This document shows positions 38,205-48,212 of a stretch of DNA of 52,777 nucleotides, piece after piece. How positions within the stretch are numbered: position 1 is the first letter of the stretch; each line of letters starts with the position of its first letter. Below the pieces are notes generated by a model. That model ran no database searches. It was not told the DNA's origin and saw nothing but the letters and a program-made list of their open reading frames with translations. Source of the stretch: Sporosarcina sp. NCCP-2716 (GTDB taxonomy: Bacteria; Bacillota; Bacilli; Bacillales_A; Planococcaceae); NCBI RefSeq assembly GCF_023707985.1, contig NZ_BRCF01000013.1, positions 1 through 52,777 of the forward strand. The letters are read 5' to 3'. Position numbers and translations under genes: made by a program.

Positions 38205-38726
38205 TCAGAACGGCAAGTCGTCATCCGATACTTCGATCGGACCGCCGCCTGATGAGAATGGGTCATCATCCGTACGTGTATAGTTTTGCTGGTTCGGTTG
38301 ATAAGATGGCTGATTCTGCTGCTGATTCTGATTATACGGACGGTCGGACTGCTGGTTTCCATACGATGGAGCCCCGCCCTGGGAGCCCGGACGGTCCGTG
38401 TTCGCATTTTTCGGTTCGAGGAACTGCACGCTGTCTGCCACGACTTCCGTCATGAACACACGCTTGCCGTCCTGTCCATCGAAATTGCTCGTCTGGATTC
38501 GTCCATCCACTCCTGCAAGACTTCCTTTGCGCAGGAAATTCGCAGTATTCTCCGCCTGTTTCCTCCAAGCCACACAGTTGATGAAATCCGCTTCCCGATC
38601 CCCTTGCTGGTTCGAGAATGGCCGGTTGACGGCCAGCGTAAAGCGGGTTACCGCGATTCCGCTCTGTGTATATTTGAGTTCAGGATCTTTTGTCAATCGG
38701 CCGACCAATACGACACGGTTAATCAT
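38205..38726 (-). CDS. ssb: Single-stranded DNA-binding protein
   Basis: SSB coats single-stranded DNA during replication and recombination. The 173-residue product has the OB fold ([17 protein letters not shown] at the start, [17 protein letters not shown]), a glutamine/asparagine-rich linker and the acidic tail DDDLPF that recruits partner enzymes. It lies between rpsF and rpsR, as in all Bacillales. Confidence 0.98.
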   Translation of the reverse strand: MINRVVLVGRLTKDPELKYTQSGIAVTRFTLAVNRPFSNQQGDREADFINCVAWRKQAENTANFLRKGSLAGVDGRIQTSNFDGQDGKRVFMTEVVADSVQFLEPKNANTDRPGSQGGAPSYGNQQSDRPYNQNQQQNQPSYQPNQQNYTRTDDDPFSSGGGPIEVSDDDLPF

Positions 38727-38770
38727 CAGAATTCAACCTCCCTCATCATTTTTTCAAACAGTTATCGCTA

Positions 38771-39061
38771 TTATGCGTCGAGACGAACGTTCATGTGACG
38801 AATGATATCTTCGTTGATGTTCGCAAGACGTGTGAATTCGTTGATTGCTTCCGATCCTTCTGCGTTGAGTGTTACCAATTGGTAGAACCCTTCACGCAAG
38901 TCGTCGATTTCGTATGCAAGACGGCGCTTGCCCCACTCTTTCGACTCGATGATCTCCGCACCGTTAGAAGTCAAGACTCCGTCGAAACGTTCGATCAATG
39001 CTTTCTTCGCTTCGTCTTCAACACCTGGGCGAATGATGTACATAATTTCATACTTTCTCAT
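38771..39061 (-). CDS. rpsF: 30S ribosomal protein S6
   Basis: The 96-residue protein begins [14 protein letters not shown] and contains [18 protein letters not shown], the S6 signature. It partners S18, encoded two genes downstream. AGGAGGTGA is present a few bases before the ATG. A leader hairpin that may bind the S6:S18 complex lies upstream. Confidence 0.98.
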   Translation of the reverse strand: MRKYEIMYIIRPGVEDEAKKALIERFDGVLTSNGAEIIESKEWGKRRLAYEIDDLREGFYQLVTLNAEGSEAINEFTRLANINEDIIRHMNVRLDA

Positions 39062-39087
39062 CTGTAGTCACCTCCTTATGGACTTGG

Positions 39088-39109
39088 GCCCTGCTGCTTT
39101 ACAGCGGGC
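39088..39109 (-). promoter_or_regulatory. Candidate S6:S18 autoregulatory leader hairpin
   Basis: On the transcript GCCC-GCTG-(TAAAG)-CAGC-A-GGGC forms a hairpin with one bulged A in front of the rpsF ribosome-binding site. An S6:S18-binding leader is known upstream of rpsF in many bacteria; this is the right place, but I have not compared it with a covariance model. Confidence 0.5.
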
Positions 39110-39144
39110 AAGGAGTAAGTAAATTTGTTTACTCACATCAATAT

Positions 39145-39173
39145 ATATTATCATAGGTCTGTACGTAATACAA
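39145..39173 (-). promoter_or_regulatory. rpsF operon promoter
   Basis: On the minus strand TTGTAT (39168-39173), a 17-nt spacer and TAATAT (39145-39150) form a likely SigA promoter about 85 bp upstream of rpsF. Confidence 0.65.
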
Positions 39174-39214
39174 GCGTTGGTGATGGATAGTTGCATTAAA
39201 AAGGTTGTGGTAGT

Positions 39215-39796
39215 ATGAAGCCTTCGAGTGAGCCTTCTGCAATTGTTGATTTGGATCTGCCGAAGGTGGCGAAGCAGGGGATGTGGCTGACGGTTTGGTC
39301 GGTTGCGGGGCTGTTTGCGGCTGATTTGCTGATCGGGTTGTTTCTCGGGAAGCCGCTGTCATTTTCCGTGTCGGTCTGGAGAGTTCTCGCTGTCGTCGTC
39401 GGTTATATCGTCCTGATTGTTGTCCATGAGCTGTTCCATCTGGTTGGGTTCCGGGTGTTTGCCGGGGTGCCGTGGCGCAAGATGATCGTCGGCGTCAACT
39501 TGAAACTCGGAATCGCCTATGCGACGACGGATGAGTGGATGACGAACCGGGCGATCCGCAAGGCGCTGCTTCTGCCGTTCTGGACGACGGGGGTTGTTCC
39601 TGCATTGATCGGCCTGTACTTGTCCGACGGTGTCTGGCTGTGGCTCGGCGGGCTGCTGATCGGCGGAGCGGCCGGCGATTTCGCGATGTACCGGGAGTTG
39701 CGCCGTTATCCGGATGAGTGGCTCGTCAAGGACGATCCCGAACGACCGAGGCTCTATCTGCATGAGCCCGTGCAGTCATCGTCATCAGACATATAG
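39215..39796 (+). CDS. DUF3267 membrane protein with HExxH motif
   Basis: The 193-residue product has about four membrane helices. HELFHLVGF near residue 71 is an HExxH zinc-peptidase motif lying at the end of a helix, as in DUF3267 and related putative intramembrane metalloproteases. Activity is not shown for the family. It is one of only two plus-strand genes in the left flank and shares a bidirectional terminator with ychF. Confidence 0.88.
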   Translation: MKPSSEPSAIVDLDLPKVAKQGMWLTVWSVAGLFAADLLIGLFLGKPLSFSVSVWRVLAVVVGYIVLIVVHELFHLVGFRVFAGVPWRKMIVGVNLKLGIAYATTDEWMTNRAIRKALLLPFWTTGVVPALIGLYLSDGVWLWLGGLLIGGAAGDFAMYRELRRYPDEWLVKDDPERPRLYLHEPVQSSSSDI

Positions 39797-39798
39797 GA

Positions 39799-39829
39799 AA
39801 AGGCCGTGAGATATATTCTCACGGCCTTT
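39799..39829. terminator. Bidirectional terminator between DUF3267 gene and ychF
   Basis: A perfect 13-bp stem (39799-39811 with 39817-39829) with A-run and T-run flanks serves both converging genes. Confidence 0.93.
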
Positions 39830-39837
39830 CATCATTC

Positions 39838-40938
39838 TTATACGTTGAAACGGAACAGCATGACGTCGCCATCCTGCACGACATATTCCTTCCCTTCAAG
39901 CCGCACCTTCCCGGCTTCCTTCGCACCGGCCATGGAGCCCGCAGCCATGAGGTCATCGTACGCGACGGTTTCCGCACGGATGAAGCCCCGTTCGAAGTCC
40001 GTATGGATGACGCCCGCACATTGCGGCGCTTTCATCCCTTTGCGGAACGTCCACGCACGTACTTCCTGTACACCGGCCGTGAAATACGTTGCCAGACCGA
40101 GCAACTGGTATGCTGCGCGGATAAGCTGGTCGAGACCCGACTCCGCGATACCGAGCTCGTCCAGGAACATCTGCTTCTCGTCTTCGTCGAGCTCCGCCAT
40201 CTCTTCCTCGATCTTCGCACAGACGACGATGACTTCCGCGTTATCCTTCACGGCGAAGTCTTTGACGGCCTGCACGTATTCGTTGTTGTCCGCATCCGCA
40301 ATTTCGTCCTCCGCTACGTTCGCGACGTAGAGCATCGGTTTGATGGTCAGCAGGTGCATGCCTTTGACGACCGCTTTTTCTTCCGGCGTCAAGTCGACGG
40401 AACGCGCGGACTCCCCTGCTTCGAATGCTTCTTTCAGTTTCAGCAGCACCGGTTCTTCCGCCATTGCATCCTTGTCCTTCTGCTTCGCCATCTTTGTCAC
40501 CCGCTGCAGCCGTTTGTCGACACTTTCCATGTCGGCGAGGACGAGTTCCAGGTTGATCACTTCGATGTCTGAAAGAGGGTCCACTTTCCCGCTGACATGG
40601 GTAATGTTTTCATCTGCGAAACAGCGGACGACCTGACAGATCGCATCCGTCTCCCGGATGTGGGAGAGGAATTTGTTGCCGAGCCCTTCTCCTTTGCTTG
40701 CCCCTTCGACGATCCCGGCGATATCCGTGAATTCGAACGCAGTCGGTACGGTCTTCTTCGGTATGACGAGTTCCGTCAGTTTCTGAAGCCGCTCATCGGG
40801 CACTTCCACGATGCCGACGTTCGGGTCGATTGTACAGAACGGGTAGTTTGCCGCTTCTGCTCCTGCTTTTGTAATTGCGTTGAATAAGGTGGATTTCCCG
40901 ACGTTCGGAAGTCCGACGATACCAGCCGTCAATGCCAT
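39838..40938 (-). CDS. ychF: Redox-regulated Obg-like ATPase YchF
   Basis: The 366-residue protein has the G1 loop [15 protein letters not shown] at about 8-22, a coiled-coil insertion and a C-terminal TGS domain ending in [13 protein letters not shown]. Unlike most Obg proteins YchF prefers ATP. It associates with ribosomes in other bacteria. It corresponds to yyaF near the B. subtilis origin. Confidence 0.97.
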   Translation of the reverse strand: MALTAGIVGLPNVGKSTLFNAITKAGAEAANYPFCTIDPNVGIVEVPDERLQKLTELVIPKKTVPTAFEFTDIAGIVEGASKGEGLGNKFLSHIRETDAICQVVRCFADENITHVSGKVDPLSDIEVINLELVLADMESVDKRLQRVTKMAKQKDKDAMAEEPVLLKLKEAFEAGESARSVDLTPEEKAVVKGMHLLTIKPMLYVANVAEDEIADADNNEYVQAVKDFAVKDNAEVIVVCAKIEEEMAELDEDEKQMFLDELGIAESGLDQLIRAAYQLLGLATYFTAGVQEVRAWTFRKGMKAPQCAGVIHTDFERGFIRAETVAYDDLMAAGSMAGAKEAGKVRLEGKEYVVQDGDVMLFRFNV

Positions 40939-41029
40939 ACTATTCCCAACCTTTCATCTATATCAAATCATACTGTTCTTCTATACTTGCAACTCTTCCA
41001 TTATAAGGAGAGCTGGCGGTTCTGTCCAT

Positions 41030-41233
41030 TCAGTCTTCCTTCGGTGCCTGCTCGGTGACCCGCTTCAGTTTCTTAGCGAAGTCGTTGCGCGGAATCATGA
41101 TGCTGTGCCCGCACCCCTGGCACTTGATGCGCACGTCGGCACCCATGCGGATGATCTTCCAGGAGTTAGTTCCGCACGGATGCTGTTTCTTCATCTCGAC
41201 GATATCATTCAGTCCGAACTGTTTGGTCTCCAC
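41030..41233 (-). CDS. yyzM: DUF951 protein (YyzM type)
   Basis: The 67-residue protein has CGTNSWKIIRMGADVRIKCQGC (ends at about 20-41), the DUF951 pattern with three cysteines that may bind zinc, followed by a basic stretch. It is found next to ychF in Bacillales and may bind nucleic acid; that is inferred from charge and fold only. Confidence 0.92.
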   Translation of the reverse strand: METKQFGLNDIVEMKKQHPCGTNSWKIIRMGADVRIKCQGCGHSIMIPRNDFAKKLKRVTEQAPKED

Positions 41234-41354
41234 ACTCTTCCCCTCCCGTTCTCATGCATACATGCTGTTCCGCCGGCGTATAATCCGGCTTTTCTTTGAG
41301 TATACTTCAGGACACCGCACATTCCTACTACTATTGCTGGATAGGAGACTGATT

Positions 41355-41996
41355 ATGCAAAAACTCGAAGCTGTTGAACTGAACACCCGTATCCACTACA
41401 AAGAGACAGGTGCTGTCTGGAAATTAAGCACCCTGTTCCTGGAGCATATCCCCTTTGCGACCAAGGAGGTGCTGTTCCTCTGCATCGGCACCGACCGTTC
41501 CACAGGCGATGCGCTCGGTCCGCTTATCGGTTCGCAGCTGTCCGAAAACCGGTTGTTCCCCTTCCAGGTCGTCGGCACGCTTGAAGACCCGCTCCACGCA
41601 CTGAATCTTGAACAGACCGTGGAGATCATCAGCAGCCGCTATCCCGATGCGTTCATCGTAGCGATCGATGCCTGTCTCGGCAAAAGCGATTCCGTCGGGC
41701 AGCTTCTCCTTCAGAACGGTCCGTTGCATCCCGGCAAAGCCGTCGGAAAAGACCTCCCGTCCGTCGGCGATCTGTCTGTCAAAGGCGTCGTCAACATCGG
41801 CGGGTTCATGGAACACTCGGTGCTTCAAAGCACGCGTCTCCATCTATCTTACGAAATGGGACGGACTGTCTCCCGTGCGCTGCAGCTTGCGCACGGCCGT
41901 TCAAAGTCCAAACAGGTACACAACCGTGACAACTACACCCACAACGGCAATCGCCGGGATGAAATTCGCTACGCGGATCTTCGTCAGGCCGACTAG
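41355..41996 (+). CDS. yyaC: Spore protease YyaC
   Basis: The 213-residue product carries LCIGTDRSTGDALGPLIG near 42-59 and IDACLGKSDSVG near 98, the family signature of YyaC, a GPR-like spore protein found in endospore formers. AGGAGA precedes the ATG at 41355. The protein runs about 26 residues past the usual end of the family, and this tail is encoded antisense to the 3' end of the DUF554 gene, giving a 96-bp convergent overlap. The gene is the main sporulation marker in the window. Confidence 0.93.
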   Translation: MQKLEAVELNTRIHYKETGAVWKLSTLFLEHIPFATKEVLFLCIGTDRSTGDALGPLIGSQLSENRLFPFQVVGTLEDPLHALNLEQTVEIISSRYPDAFIVAIDACLGKSDSVGQLLLQNGPLHPGKAVGKDLPSVGDLSVKGVVNIGGFMEHSVLQSTRLHLSYEMGRTVSRALQLAHGRSKSKQVHNRDNYTHNGNRRDEIRYADLRQAD

Positions 41997-42611
41997 GTTC
42001 ATACCGATCGCCAGGATCATCAGTCCCCCCGTTGCTGTCATTTCCGAGATGAACAGCTGCAGCAGGTCATCCGGCACAAACCGGCTGATCTGCGTGGAGA
42101 ACAGTGTGATGACCCCCTGGTACAGCAGCACGGGGATCGCAGCGAAAATGACGCCGATCCCTAACGTGGAGCTCAGGATGATCGCCGTGAATCCATCGAT
42201 GATCCCTTTCATCATCAGGACGGAGTGATCGTTCCGAAGACCGCTGTCGATGGCTCCGATGATCGACATGGACCCGATGACAAAGATCATCGTCGCTGTG
42301 ACGAATCCTTGGGAGATGCCGAGGCCGTCTTCCCGGGCAGGCATTTTTGACTCGAGCCATTTCCCTGCCCTTTCCATCATTTTATCGACATCGAGCCATT
42401 CTCCGATGACCGCACCGATCACAATGCTGATGATGACGATAAGCAGCTGCGTACTTTCAAATGTCATCTGGATTCCAATTGCCATGACAGCTAACGCAAT
42501 TCCATACATGACTGTCTCTTTCATACGGTCGGGAATGTTTTTAAAAATCCTGCCGATCAGAGATCCTGCTACAATAAGCGCTACATTTACAAGTGTACCG
42601 TATAACACCAA
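41901..42611 (-). CDS. DUF554 membrane protein
   Basis: The product of about 236 residues has seven or so membrane helices in the DUF554 pattern (LVNVALIVAGSLIGRIF at the start, GVIFAAIPVLLYQG). The function is unknown; the family is called a possible uncharacterised transporter. The TTG at 42611 lies eight bases after GGGAAG and gives the usual MVLYGTLVN start; GTG 42620 is the alternative. Its 3' end overlaps yyaC tail to tail. Confidence 0.88.
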   Translation of the reverse strand: MVLYGTLVNVALIVAGSLIGRIFKNIPDRMKETVMYGIALAVMAIGIQMTFESTQLLIVIISIVIGAVIGEWLDVDKMMERAGKWLESKMPAREDGLGISQGFVTATMIFVIGSMSIIGAIDSGLRNDHSVLMMKGIIDGFTAIILSSTLGIGVIFAAIPVLLYQGVITLFSTQISRFVPDDLLQLFISEMTATGGLMILAIGMNLVGLTKIRVANFIPAIAVVGVVVTVVYLFGL

Positions 42612-42641
42612 GACAACCACTTCCCGATTCTAAAAAATAAA

Positions 42642-42667
42642 ACCTATTCCGCAAGCGCGAAATAGGT
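42642..42667 (-). terminator. Terminator after parB
   Basis: ACCTATT and AATAGGT arms with an inner CGC/GCG pair are followed by TTTTATTTTTT on the minus strand. It separates parB from the DUF554 gene. Confidence 0.85.
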
Positions 42668-42673
42668 ACACGT

Positions 42674-43516
42674 TCAGTCATTCAGTAATTCGATGATCCT
42701 CTCGAAATCTTCTTCAGAGAAAAACTCGATTTCGATTTTCCCTCTGTTTTTCGTTTTCTTGATGGATACATTCGTACCGAAATGTTCTCTCAGTGTCGTT
42801 TCCTGCTCAATCAGAAAGACGTCTTTCTTTTCTTTCTTCTTCGTTGTTTCACGTGAAACATTTTCATTCAGTTTCTGGACAAGCGCTTCCAGCTGGCGGA
42901 CGTTCAGTCCTTCTTTCATCGTCTTCTCAGCGATGATACTGATCTGCTCTTTTTTGCGGAGACCGAGCAGTGTCCGGCCGTGCCCCATGGAAAGTTTTCC
43001 GTCCGTAATGCACTTCCGCACTTTTTCCGGCAGCGCGAGCAGCCGGATATGGTTCGCAATGTGCGGCCGGCTCTTGCCTAACCGGAATGCCAGCTGTTCC
43101 TGCGTCAACCCGAGACTGTCCATCAGGTTCTGATACGCTTCCGCTTCTTCGATAGGTGACAGATCTTCCCGCTGCAGGTTTTCCAAGATGGCGAGCTCCA
43201 TCGATTCTGTATCCGTCAGCTGCCGGACGACCGCAGGGATTTCCTTCAGTCCCGCCAGTTTTGCTGCACGGTAACGGCGTTCGCCGACGACGATCTCATA
43301 CGCGGAACCGACTTTGCGTACGATGATCGGCTGGAGGACGCCGTGTTCTTTGATGGAGGCGCTCAATTCCTCGATCGCCGTCTCATCGAACCGTTTCCTC
43401 GGCTGATACGGATTGACCGTGATACTCTTCAAGTTGACTTGTTCAACGGTTTCCGCCTTTGCAAGCGACTCCCCCGGGAATAGTGCGTTTATGCCCTTAC
43501 CAAGACCTTTAGCCAT
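42674..43516 (-). CDS. parB: Chromosome partitioning protein ParB (Spo0J)
   Basis: ParB is a CTP-dependent DNA clamp that loads at parS, spreads, and recruits SMC. The 280-residue product has the CTP-binding N-domain (GERRYRAAKLAG near 80), ENLQREDLSPIEEA, a helix-turn-helix (TQEQLAFRLGKSRPHIANH near 140) and a C-terminal dimer domain. It overlaps parA by eight bases. A parS site lies inside the gene. Confidence 0.98.
   Translation of the reverse strand: MAKGLGKGINALFPGESLAKAETVEQVNLKSITVNPYQPRKRFDETAIEELSASIKEHGVLQPIIVRKVGSAYEIVVGERRYRAAKLAGLKEIPAVVRQLTDTESMELAILENLQREDLSPIEEAEAYQNLMDSLGLTQEQLAFRLGKSRPHIANHIRLLALPEKVRKCITDGKLSMGHGRTLLGLRKKEQISIIAEKTMKEGLNVRQLEALVQKLNENVSRETTKKKEKKDVFLIEQETTLREHFGTNVSIKKTKNRGKIEIEFFSEEDFERIIELLND
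42845..42860. promoter_or_regulatory. parS site inside parB
   Basis: TGTTTCACGTGAAACA is a perfect 16-bp parS palindrome, in the same place (within spo0J) as a parS site of B. subtilis. Confidence 0.97.
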
Positions 43517-44270
43517 TGTGGACCACTTCCTTTGCCAGCTCTAAGTAAACTTCCGCGCCCCGCGATCGTGAATCATAGATGATGATCGGTTCTCCGTGAC
43601 TGGGTGCTTCACTCAATCGCACATTCCGCGGAATGATCGTTCTATATACTTTGTCCTGGAAATACTTTTTCACTTCGTCGATGACCTGGATGCCCAGATT
43701 AGTCCGTGCGTCGAACATCGTCAGCAAGACACCGTCGATGACCAGCTGATCATTCAAGTGTTTCTGGACAAGACGGATCGTGCTCAACAGCTGACTCAAT
43801 CCTTCCAATGCATAATACTCACACTGCACTGGAATGATGATGGCGTCTGAAGCTGTGAGTGCGTTGATCGTCAGCAGTCCGAGCGATGGAGGACAGTCAA
43901 TGATGATGTAATCGTAGTCCTCTTTCACTTCTTGGATGGCGTGCTTCATGCGCACTTCCCTCGAGATGGTGGAAACGAGCTCAATTTCAGCGCCCGCAAG
44001 CGAAATTGTTGCCGGCACGCAGTCGAGATTCGGTACTTTGGTCGGCAAGATCGCATCCTTTACGGCGACATCGTCGATAAGGATGTCGTAGATGCAATTT
44101 TGAACATCCCCTTTATTAATGCCAACGCCGCTTGTCGCATTGCCCTGCGGGTCCGTGTCGATAAGCAGTACTTTCTTTCCGATATGTGCAAGGCAGGCGC
44201 TGAGGTTGACGGAAGTTGTTGTCTTACCGACGCCGCCTTTCTGGTTGGCTATTGCAATGATTCTGCCCAA
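43509..44270 (-). CDS. parA: Chromosome partitioning ATPase ParA (Soj)
   Basis: Soj is a Walker-type ATPase that works with ParB in origin segregation and also acts on DnaA. The 253-residue protein has the deviant Walker A KGGVGKTT at 11-18, a D-rich DTDPQGNAT near 39 and DCPPSLG near 124. It starts with a TTG at 44270 after AGCAGGTG and is coupled to parB. Confidence 0.98.
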   Translation of the reverse strand: MGRIIAIANQKGGVGKTTTSVNLSACLAHIGKKVLLIDTDPQGNATSGVGINKGDVQNCIYDILIDDVAVKDAILPTKVPNLDCVPATISLAGAEIELVSTISREVRMKHAIQEVKEDYDYIIIDCPPSLGLLTINALTASDAIIIPVQCEYYALEGLSQLLSTIRLVQKHLNDQLVIDGVLLTMFDARTNLGIQVIDEVKKYFQDKVYRTIIPRNVRLSEAPSHGEPIIIYDSRSRGAEVYLELAKEVVHNG

Positions 44271-44425
44271 ACGTGCACCTGCTTTCTTTCCAGCTTGTGA
44301 AGGAACTATACATACTGACCGTTGTTCTACCTATCAGTTTACCAAAACCTGCGTCCAATTGGTACGAATAACAGCACAAAAACTCCTGCAGGCAACCGTG
44401 CAAGAGTCATTGGGCGTCTATTTCA

Positions 44426-45286
44426 TCATTTTGACTTCGGAATCTTCACGGTGAATGTGTAGAAGTCTTCCGAGTCCTCTTCTTCCGTCGTCAAGTCGAT
44501 ACCGCTTTTCGTCACCATCGTCAGCGACTGGCGGATCGTGTTGACGGCAATCCGGACATCCTTGCTCACCGATTTCCGCTTCGGAGCCTGTTTCTTCTTG
44601 TCTTCCGCCGGCTTCAGCACTTCCTGGATCCGGGCTTCAAGCTGCTTGACGTTCAGTCCCTTTTCCAACGTCTCCTGGAAGATCCGCTGCTGGAGTTCTG
44701 GGTCTTTCAGGGCGATCAGTGCGCGCGCATGGCGCTCTGACAGCTCCTTTGACAGGATCGCCTGCTTGATCTCTTCGGGGAGTTTGAGGAGACGCATCTT
44801 GTTGGCGATGGTCGACTGGCCTTTCCCGAGCCGCTGTGCAAGCGCTTCCTGCGTGAGCGCGTGGAGTTCCAGCAATTGTTCATACGCGTATGCTTCTTCA
44901 ATCGCCGTCAATTCTTCCCGCTGCAGGTTTTCAATCAACGCAATTGACGCTGTCTCTTTGTCATCGAGGTTCCGGACAATGGCCGGCACTTCCGTCCAGC
45001 CAAGTTTCTTCATGGCCCGGTAACGGCGTTCGCCCGCGATGATTTCGTACGTCCCTTCCTCTGCCTGCCGGATGACGATCGGCTGGATGATGCCATGGGT
45101 ATGGATTGTACGTGCCAGCTCTTCTATCTTTTCTTCCGAGAAGATGGTACGCGGCTGAAACCGGTTCGGGGAAATCCGCTCGATCTGGATCTTCTCCACC
45201 GACTCGTTCGCCATCGGCTCCGCTTCTTCTATGGGAGGGAGTTCTTTTTCACCACTGCCGAAAAACCGTGAAAAGGTATTTTTCAT
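44426..45286 (-). CDS. noc: Nucleoid occlusion protein Noc
   Basis: Noc is a ParB paralogue that binds its own sites across the chromosome and blocks division over DNA. The 286-residue product begins [14 protein letters not shown], the N-terminal membrane-binding helix of Noc, then has the ParB-type domain ([12 protein letters not shown]) and HTH ([19 protein letters not shown]). The frame is open upstream to 45334, but the ATG at 45286 after AAGGTGG fits the family. A matching Noc site lies at 31,454. Confidence 0.96.
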   Translation of the reverse strand: MKNTFSRFFGSGEKELPPIEEAEPMANESVEKIQIERISPNRFQPRTIFSEEKIEELARTIHTHGIIQPIVIRQAEEGTYEIIAGERRYRAMKKLGWTEVPAIVRNLDDKETASIALIENLQREELTAIEEAYAYEQLLELHALTQEALAQRLGKGQSTIANKMRLLKLPEEIKQAILSKELSERHARALIALKDPELQQRIFQETLEKGLNVKQLEARIQEVLKPAEDKKKQAPKRKSVSKDVRIAVNTIRQSLTMVTKSGIDLTTEEEDSEDFYTFTVKIPKSK

Positions 45287-45474
45287 TCCAGACACCACCT
45301 TCTTAAGACTATCCTCTGTTGTCATTCCGCTCAATCGCTGCAGAGAGAATGAGTATCACCCGCCATCCGCTCGCAAGCTTGAACCGAATGGCAACAGTCC
45401 TGTCATGTACTGACCGACCGCCTATACGAAAAAAAGAGTCCTCAGAACTGCTGTTTCTTCAAATTGGCCTGCAA

Positions 45475-45490
45475 TGTTCCACGTGAAACA
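45475..45490. promoter_or_regulatory. parS site between noc and rsmG
   Basis: TGTTCCACGTGAAACA matches the parS consensus TGTTNCACGTGAAACA. It lies just downstream of rsmG and upstream of noc. Confidence 0.95.
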
Positions 45491-45492
45491 GG

Positions 45493-46209
45493 TTATTGGA
45501 TTGGCGTCTTGTTTGGCGTGCCGGGTTTTCGTGGATACTTTTTAGGCGTTTTCTTATGTTTGGTAAATACGAATACAGTCCGTTCACTCGCCTCAAGAGG
45601 AAGCGAGAATGTATGTTTATCTTCTAACACAACGCCGAGAGTTTCAAGTGCTTTTTTTGCATCGGCAAGTTCATCCTCAGCCGCTGCCCCTTTCATGGCG
45701 ACGAAACGGCCTCCCACTTTCAGCGCAGGGACGCATAGTTCAGCGAGTACGCTGAGTCTGGCGACAGCTCGGGCAGTGACGATATCATACTGTTCCCGGT
45801 AAGCCGGGTTCTGTCCGAATTCCTCTGCACGGGCATGAACGAACTGCACATTGTCGAGTCCGAGCTGGTCAGCCAACTCGTGGAGGAACGTGATGCGCTT
45901 ATTCAGCGAATCGACGATCGTCACCCGGAGATCAGGGAAACAGATTTTCAGCGGAATGCTCGGAAAACCGGCTCCCGCGCCGACGTCGCACACTGTCGCC
46001 TCTTTTGTGAAATCGGTGAAAAAAGCGGCAGAGATGGAGTCGTAAAAATGTTTCAGATAGACGGATGGTTTGTCGGTGATCGCCGTCAAGTTCATCTTTT
46101 CGTTCCATTCGACGAGCAGGTCAAAATACGTACGGAACTGGGAAACCTGCTTGTCGGACAGCTGGATGCCCTTCTCTTGAAGCGCTTGAATGAATTGTTC
46201 TTCGTTCAC
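45493..46209 (-). CDS. rsmG: 16S rRNA (guanine527-N7)-methyltransferase
   Basis: RsmG (GidB) methylates G527 of 16S rRNA; its loss gives low-level streptomycin resistance in other bacteria. The 238-residue product has the SAM-binding [13 protein letters not shown] near 76, and [10 protein letters not shown] near 140. It starts with a GTG behind AAAGGTGGA. A terminator between mnmG and rsmG makes it partly independent of mnmG. Confidence 0.97.
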   Translation of the reverse strand: MNEEQFIQALQEKGIQLSDKQVSQFRTYFDLLVEWNEKMNLTAITDKPSVYLKHFYDSISAAFFTDFTKEATVCDVGAGAGFPSIPLKICFPDLRVTIVDSLNKRITFLHELADQLGLDNVQFVHARAEEFGQNPAYREQYDIVTARAVARLSVLAELCVPALKVGGRFVAMKGAAAEDELADAKKALETLGVVLEDKHTFSLPLEASERTVFVFTKHKKTPKKYPRKPGTPNKTPIQ

Positions 46210-46229
46210 TGGAATCCACCTTTCAAAAA

Positions 46230-46260
46230 AGCTAATACGGACTGGATATCCGTATTAGCT
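46230..46260 (-). terminator. Terminator between mnmG and rsmG
   Basis: A perfect 12-bp stem AGCTAATACGGA (46230-46241) with 46249-46260 is followed by a T-run on the minus strand. It lies between the mnmG stop and the rsmG start. Confidence 0.92.
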
Positions 46261-46265
46261 GAGGG

Positions 46266-48155
46266 TTAGCCGGATATTTTAGCGATTTTGCCCTGTTCAA
46301 TGTAGACAAGCAGAATGGAAACATCCGCCGGGTTGACTCCGGAAATCCGGGAGGCCTGCGCGATGGACAGCGGCCGCACTTCACTCAGGTTGGCCCTTGC
46401 TTCTTTCGCAAGACCTGAAATGGCGTGGTAATCGATGCCGTCCGGAATCCGCTTGTTCTCCATTTTTTTCATACGAGTGACTTGCTGCATCGCTTTTTCA
46501 ATGTAGCCTTCGTACTTGATGGAAATCTCCACTTGCTCGGCCACTTCTTTCGAACACGGGACTTCAGCCGGTATGACTCTGCTGATTTCGGAGTACTTCA
46601 TCTCCGGACGCTTCAGCAGGTCTGCCGCTTTCATCGGTTCGCGGAGCGGTGTACCGCCTGCCGCTTCAATGATTCCTTGTACGGCTGCCTCCGGTTTAAC
46701 GGAAATGCTCCGCAGCCGTTCGATCTCTTCTTCGATCTGCTGTTTCTTCAACAGGAATGCAGCATAACGTTCTTCGCTAATCAGACCGAGCGAATGGCCC
46801 GTTTCTGTCAGACGGAGATCTGCATTGTCGTGTCGCAGCAGCAGCCGGTATTCAGCACGGGACGTGAGCAGCCGGTAAGGCTCGCTCGTCCCTTTGGTAA
46901 CGAGGTCGTCGATCAGGACGCCGATATACGCATCCGCACGGCCAAGGACAACTTCCTCTTTTTGGAGGACATTACAGGCTGCGTTGATGCCGGCCATGAT
47001 GCCTTGTGCAGCTGCTTCTTCGTAACCGGACGTCCCGTTGATCTGCCCGGCGGTGTACAAGTTCCGGATCTTTTTCGTTTCGAGTGTCGGCCAGAGCTGC
47101 GTCGGCACGATTGCATCGTATTCGATCGCATAGCCGGCACGCAGCATTTCCGCTTTTTCGAGTCCCGGCACGCTTTCGATCATTTTACGCTGGACATGCT
47201 CCGGCAGGCTCGTTGACAGGCCTTGCACGTACATTTCCCGCGTATTGCGTCCTTCCGGCTCGAGGAAGATCTGGTGGCGCGATTTGTCGGCGAATCGGAC
47301 GATCTTATCCTCAATGGACGGACAGTAGCTCGGCCCTTTCCCTTTGATGACGCCAGAATACATCGGTGAAAGATGCAGGTTGTCATTGATAAGCTGATGG
47401 GTGAGCGGTGTTGTATACGTCAGCCAGCAAGGGAGCTGGTCGGTGATGAATTCCGTCGTTTCGAAACTGAAGGCATGGGGTTCTTCGTCGCCCGGCTGGA
47501 TTTCCGTTTTGCTGAAATCGACCGTTTTACTATTGACCCGCGGTGGTGTTCCGGTCTTGAAACGAACGGTGTCGAAGCCGAGGTCACGCAGGCTGTCCGC
47601 CAGGCCGATCGACGGCATCTGGTTGTTCGGCCCGCTTGAATATTTAAGGTCGCCGATGATGACTTCGCCGCGAAGGAATGTGCCGGTCGTGATGATGACC
47701 GTTTTCGCACGGTACACTGCTCCGATTTGGGTGATGACCCCTTTGACTTCCCCATCTTCGACGATGAGCTCTTCAACGACGCCCTGGTGAAGGGACAGGT
47801 TTTCCTGATCTTCGAGCGTCCGTTTCATTTCCTGCTGGTAGAGGACTTTGTCGGCCTGCGCACGGAGCGCCCGTACAGCCGGTCCCTTCCCTGTATTCAG
47901 CATCCGCATCTGGATGTGGGTTTTGTCGATCACTTTCCCCATGACGCCGCCAAGTGCATCGATCTCCCGGACGACGATCCCTTTTGCAGGGCCGCCGAGG
48001 GACGGGTTGCACGGCATGAACGCGATCATGTCGAGGTTCATGGTGAGCACCAGTGTGCGTGCCCCCATTTGTGCAGCTGCATGGGCTGCTTCTGCGCCAG
48101 CATGGCCGGCACCGATCACTATGCAATCGAACGTGCCTGCTTCAAATTGTGGCAT
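46266..48155 (-). CDS. mnmG: tRNA uridine-34 carboxymethylaminomethyl modification enzyme MnmG
   Basis: MnmG (GidA) with MnmE installs the carboxymethylaminomethyl group on U34 of several tRNAs. The 629-residue protein has the FAD-binding [11 protein letters not shown] near 14-24, the signature GGPAKG near 54-59, GTFLRGE near 157 and the C-terminal helical domain that binds MnmE. It lies 57 bases downstream of mnmE. Confidence 0.98.
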   Translation of the reverse strand: MPQFEAGTFDCIVIGAGHAGAEAAHAAAQMGARTLVLTMNLDMIAFMPCNPSLGGPAKGIVVREIDALGGVMGKVIDKTHIQMRMLNTGKGPAVRALRAQADKVLYQQEMKRTLEDQENLSLHQGVVEELIVEDGEVKGVITQIGAVYRAKTVIITTGTFLRGEVIIGDLKYSSGPNNQMPSIGLADSLRDLGFDTVRFKTGTPPRVNSKTVDFSKTEIQPGDEEPHAFSFETTEFITDQLPCWLTYTTPLTHQLINDNLHLSPMYSGVIKGKGPSYCPSIEDKIVRFADKSRHQIFLEPEGRNTREMYVQGLSTSLPEHVQRKMIESVPGLEKAEMLRAGYAIEYDAIVPTQLWPTLETKKIRNLYTAGQINGTSGYEEAAAQGIMAGINAACNVLQKEEVVLGRADAYIGVLIDDLVTKGTSEPYRLLTSRAEYRLLLRHDNADLRLTETGHSLGLISEERYAAFLLKKQQIEEEIERLRSISVKPEAAVQGIIEAAGGTPLREPMKAADLLKRPEMKYSEISRVIPAEVPCSKEVAEQVEISIKYEGYIEKAMQQVTRMKKMENKRIPDGIDYHAISGLAKEARANLSEVRPLSIAQASRISGVNPADVSILLVYIEQGKIAKISG

Positions 48156-48212
48156 GCTCGTTCATCCTTCCTATCTATGAATCAGCAGGTCAAGTGCCTG
48201 CTGTCAAATTGT

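Noticed and set aside
39138..39362. 74-codon minus-strand frame in front of rpsF
   Set aside because: It crosses the rpsF promoter and the DUF3267 start, and is rich in Pro/Thr/Ser without a ribosome-binding site.
41055..41354. Upstream extension of yyaC
   Set aside because: It is antisense to the DUF951 gene, and the ATG at 41355 has a good ribosome-binding site and the family N-terminus.
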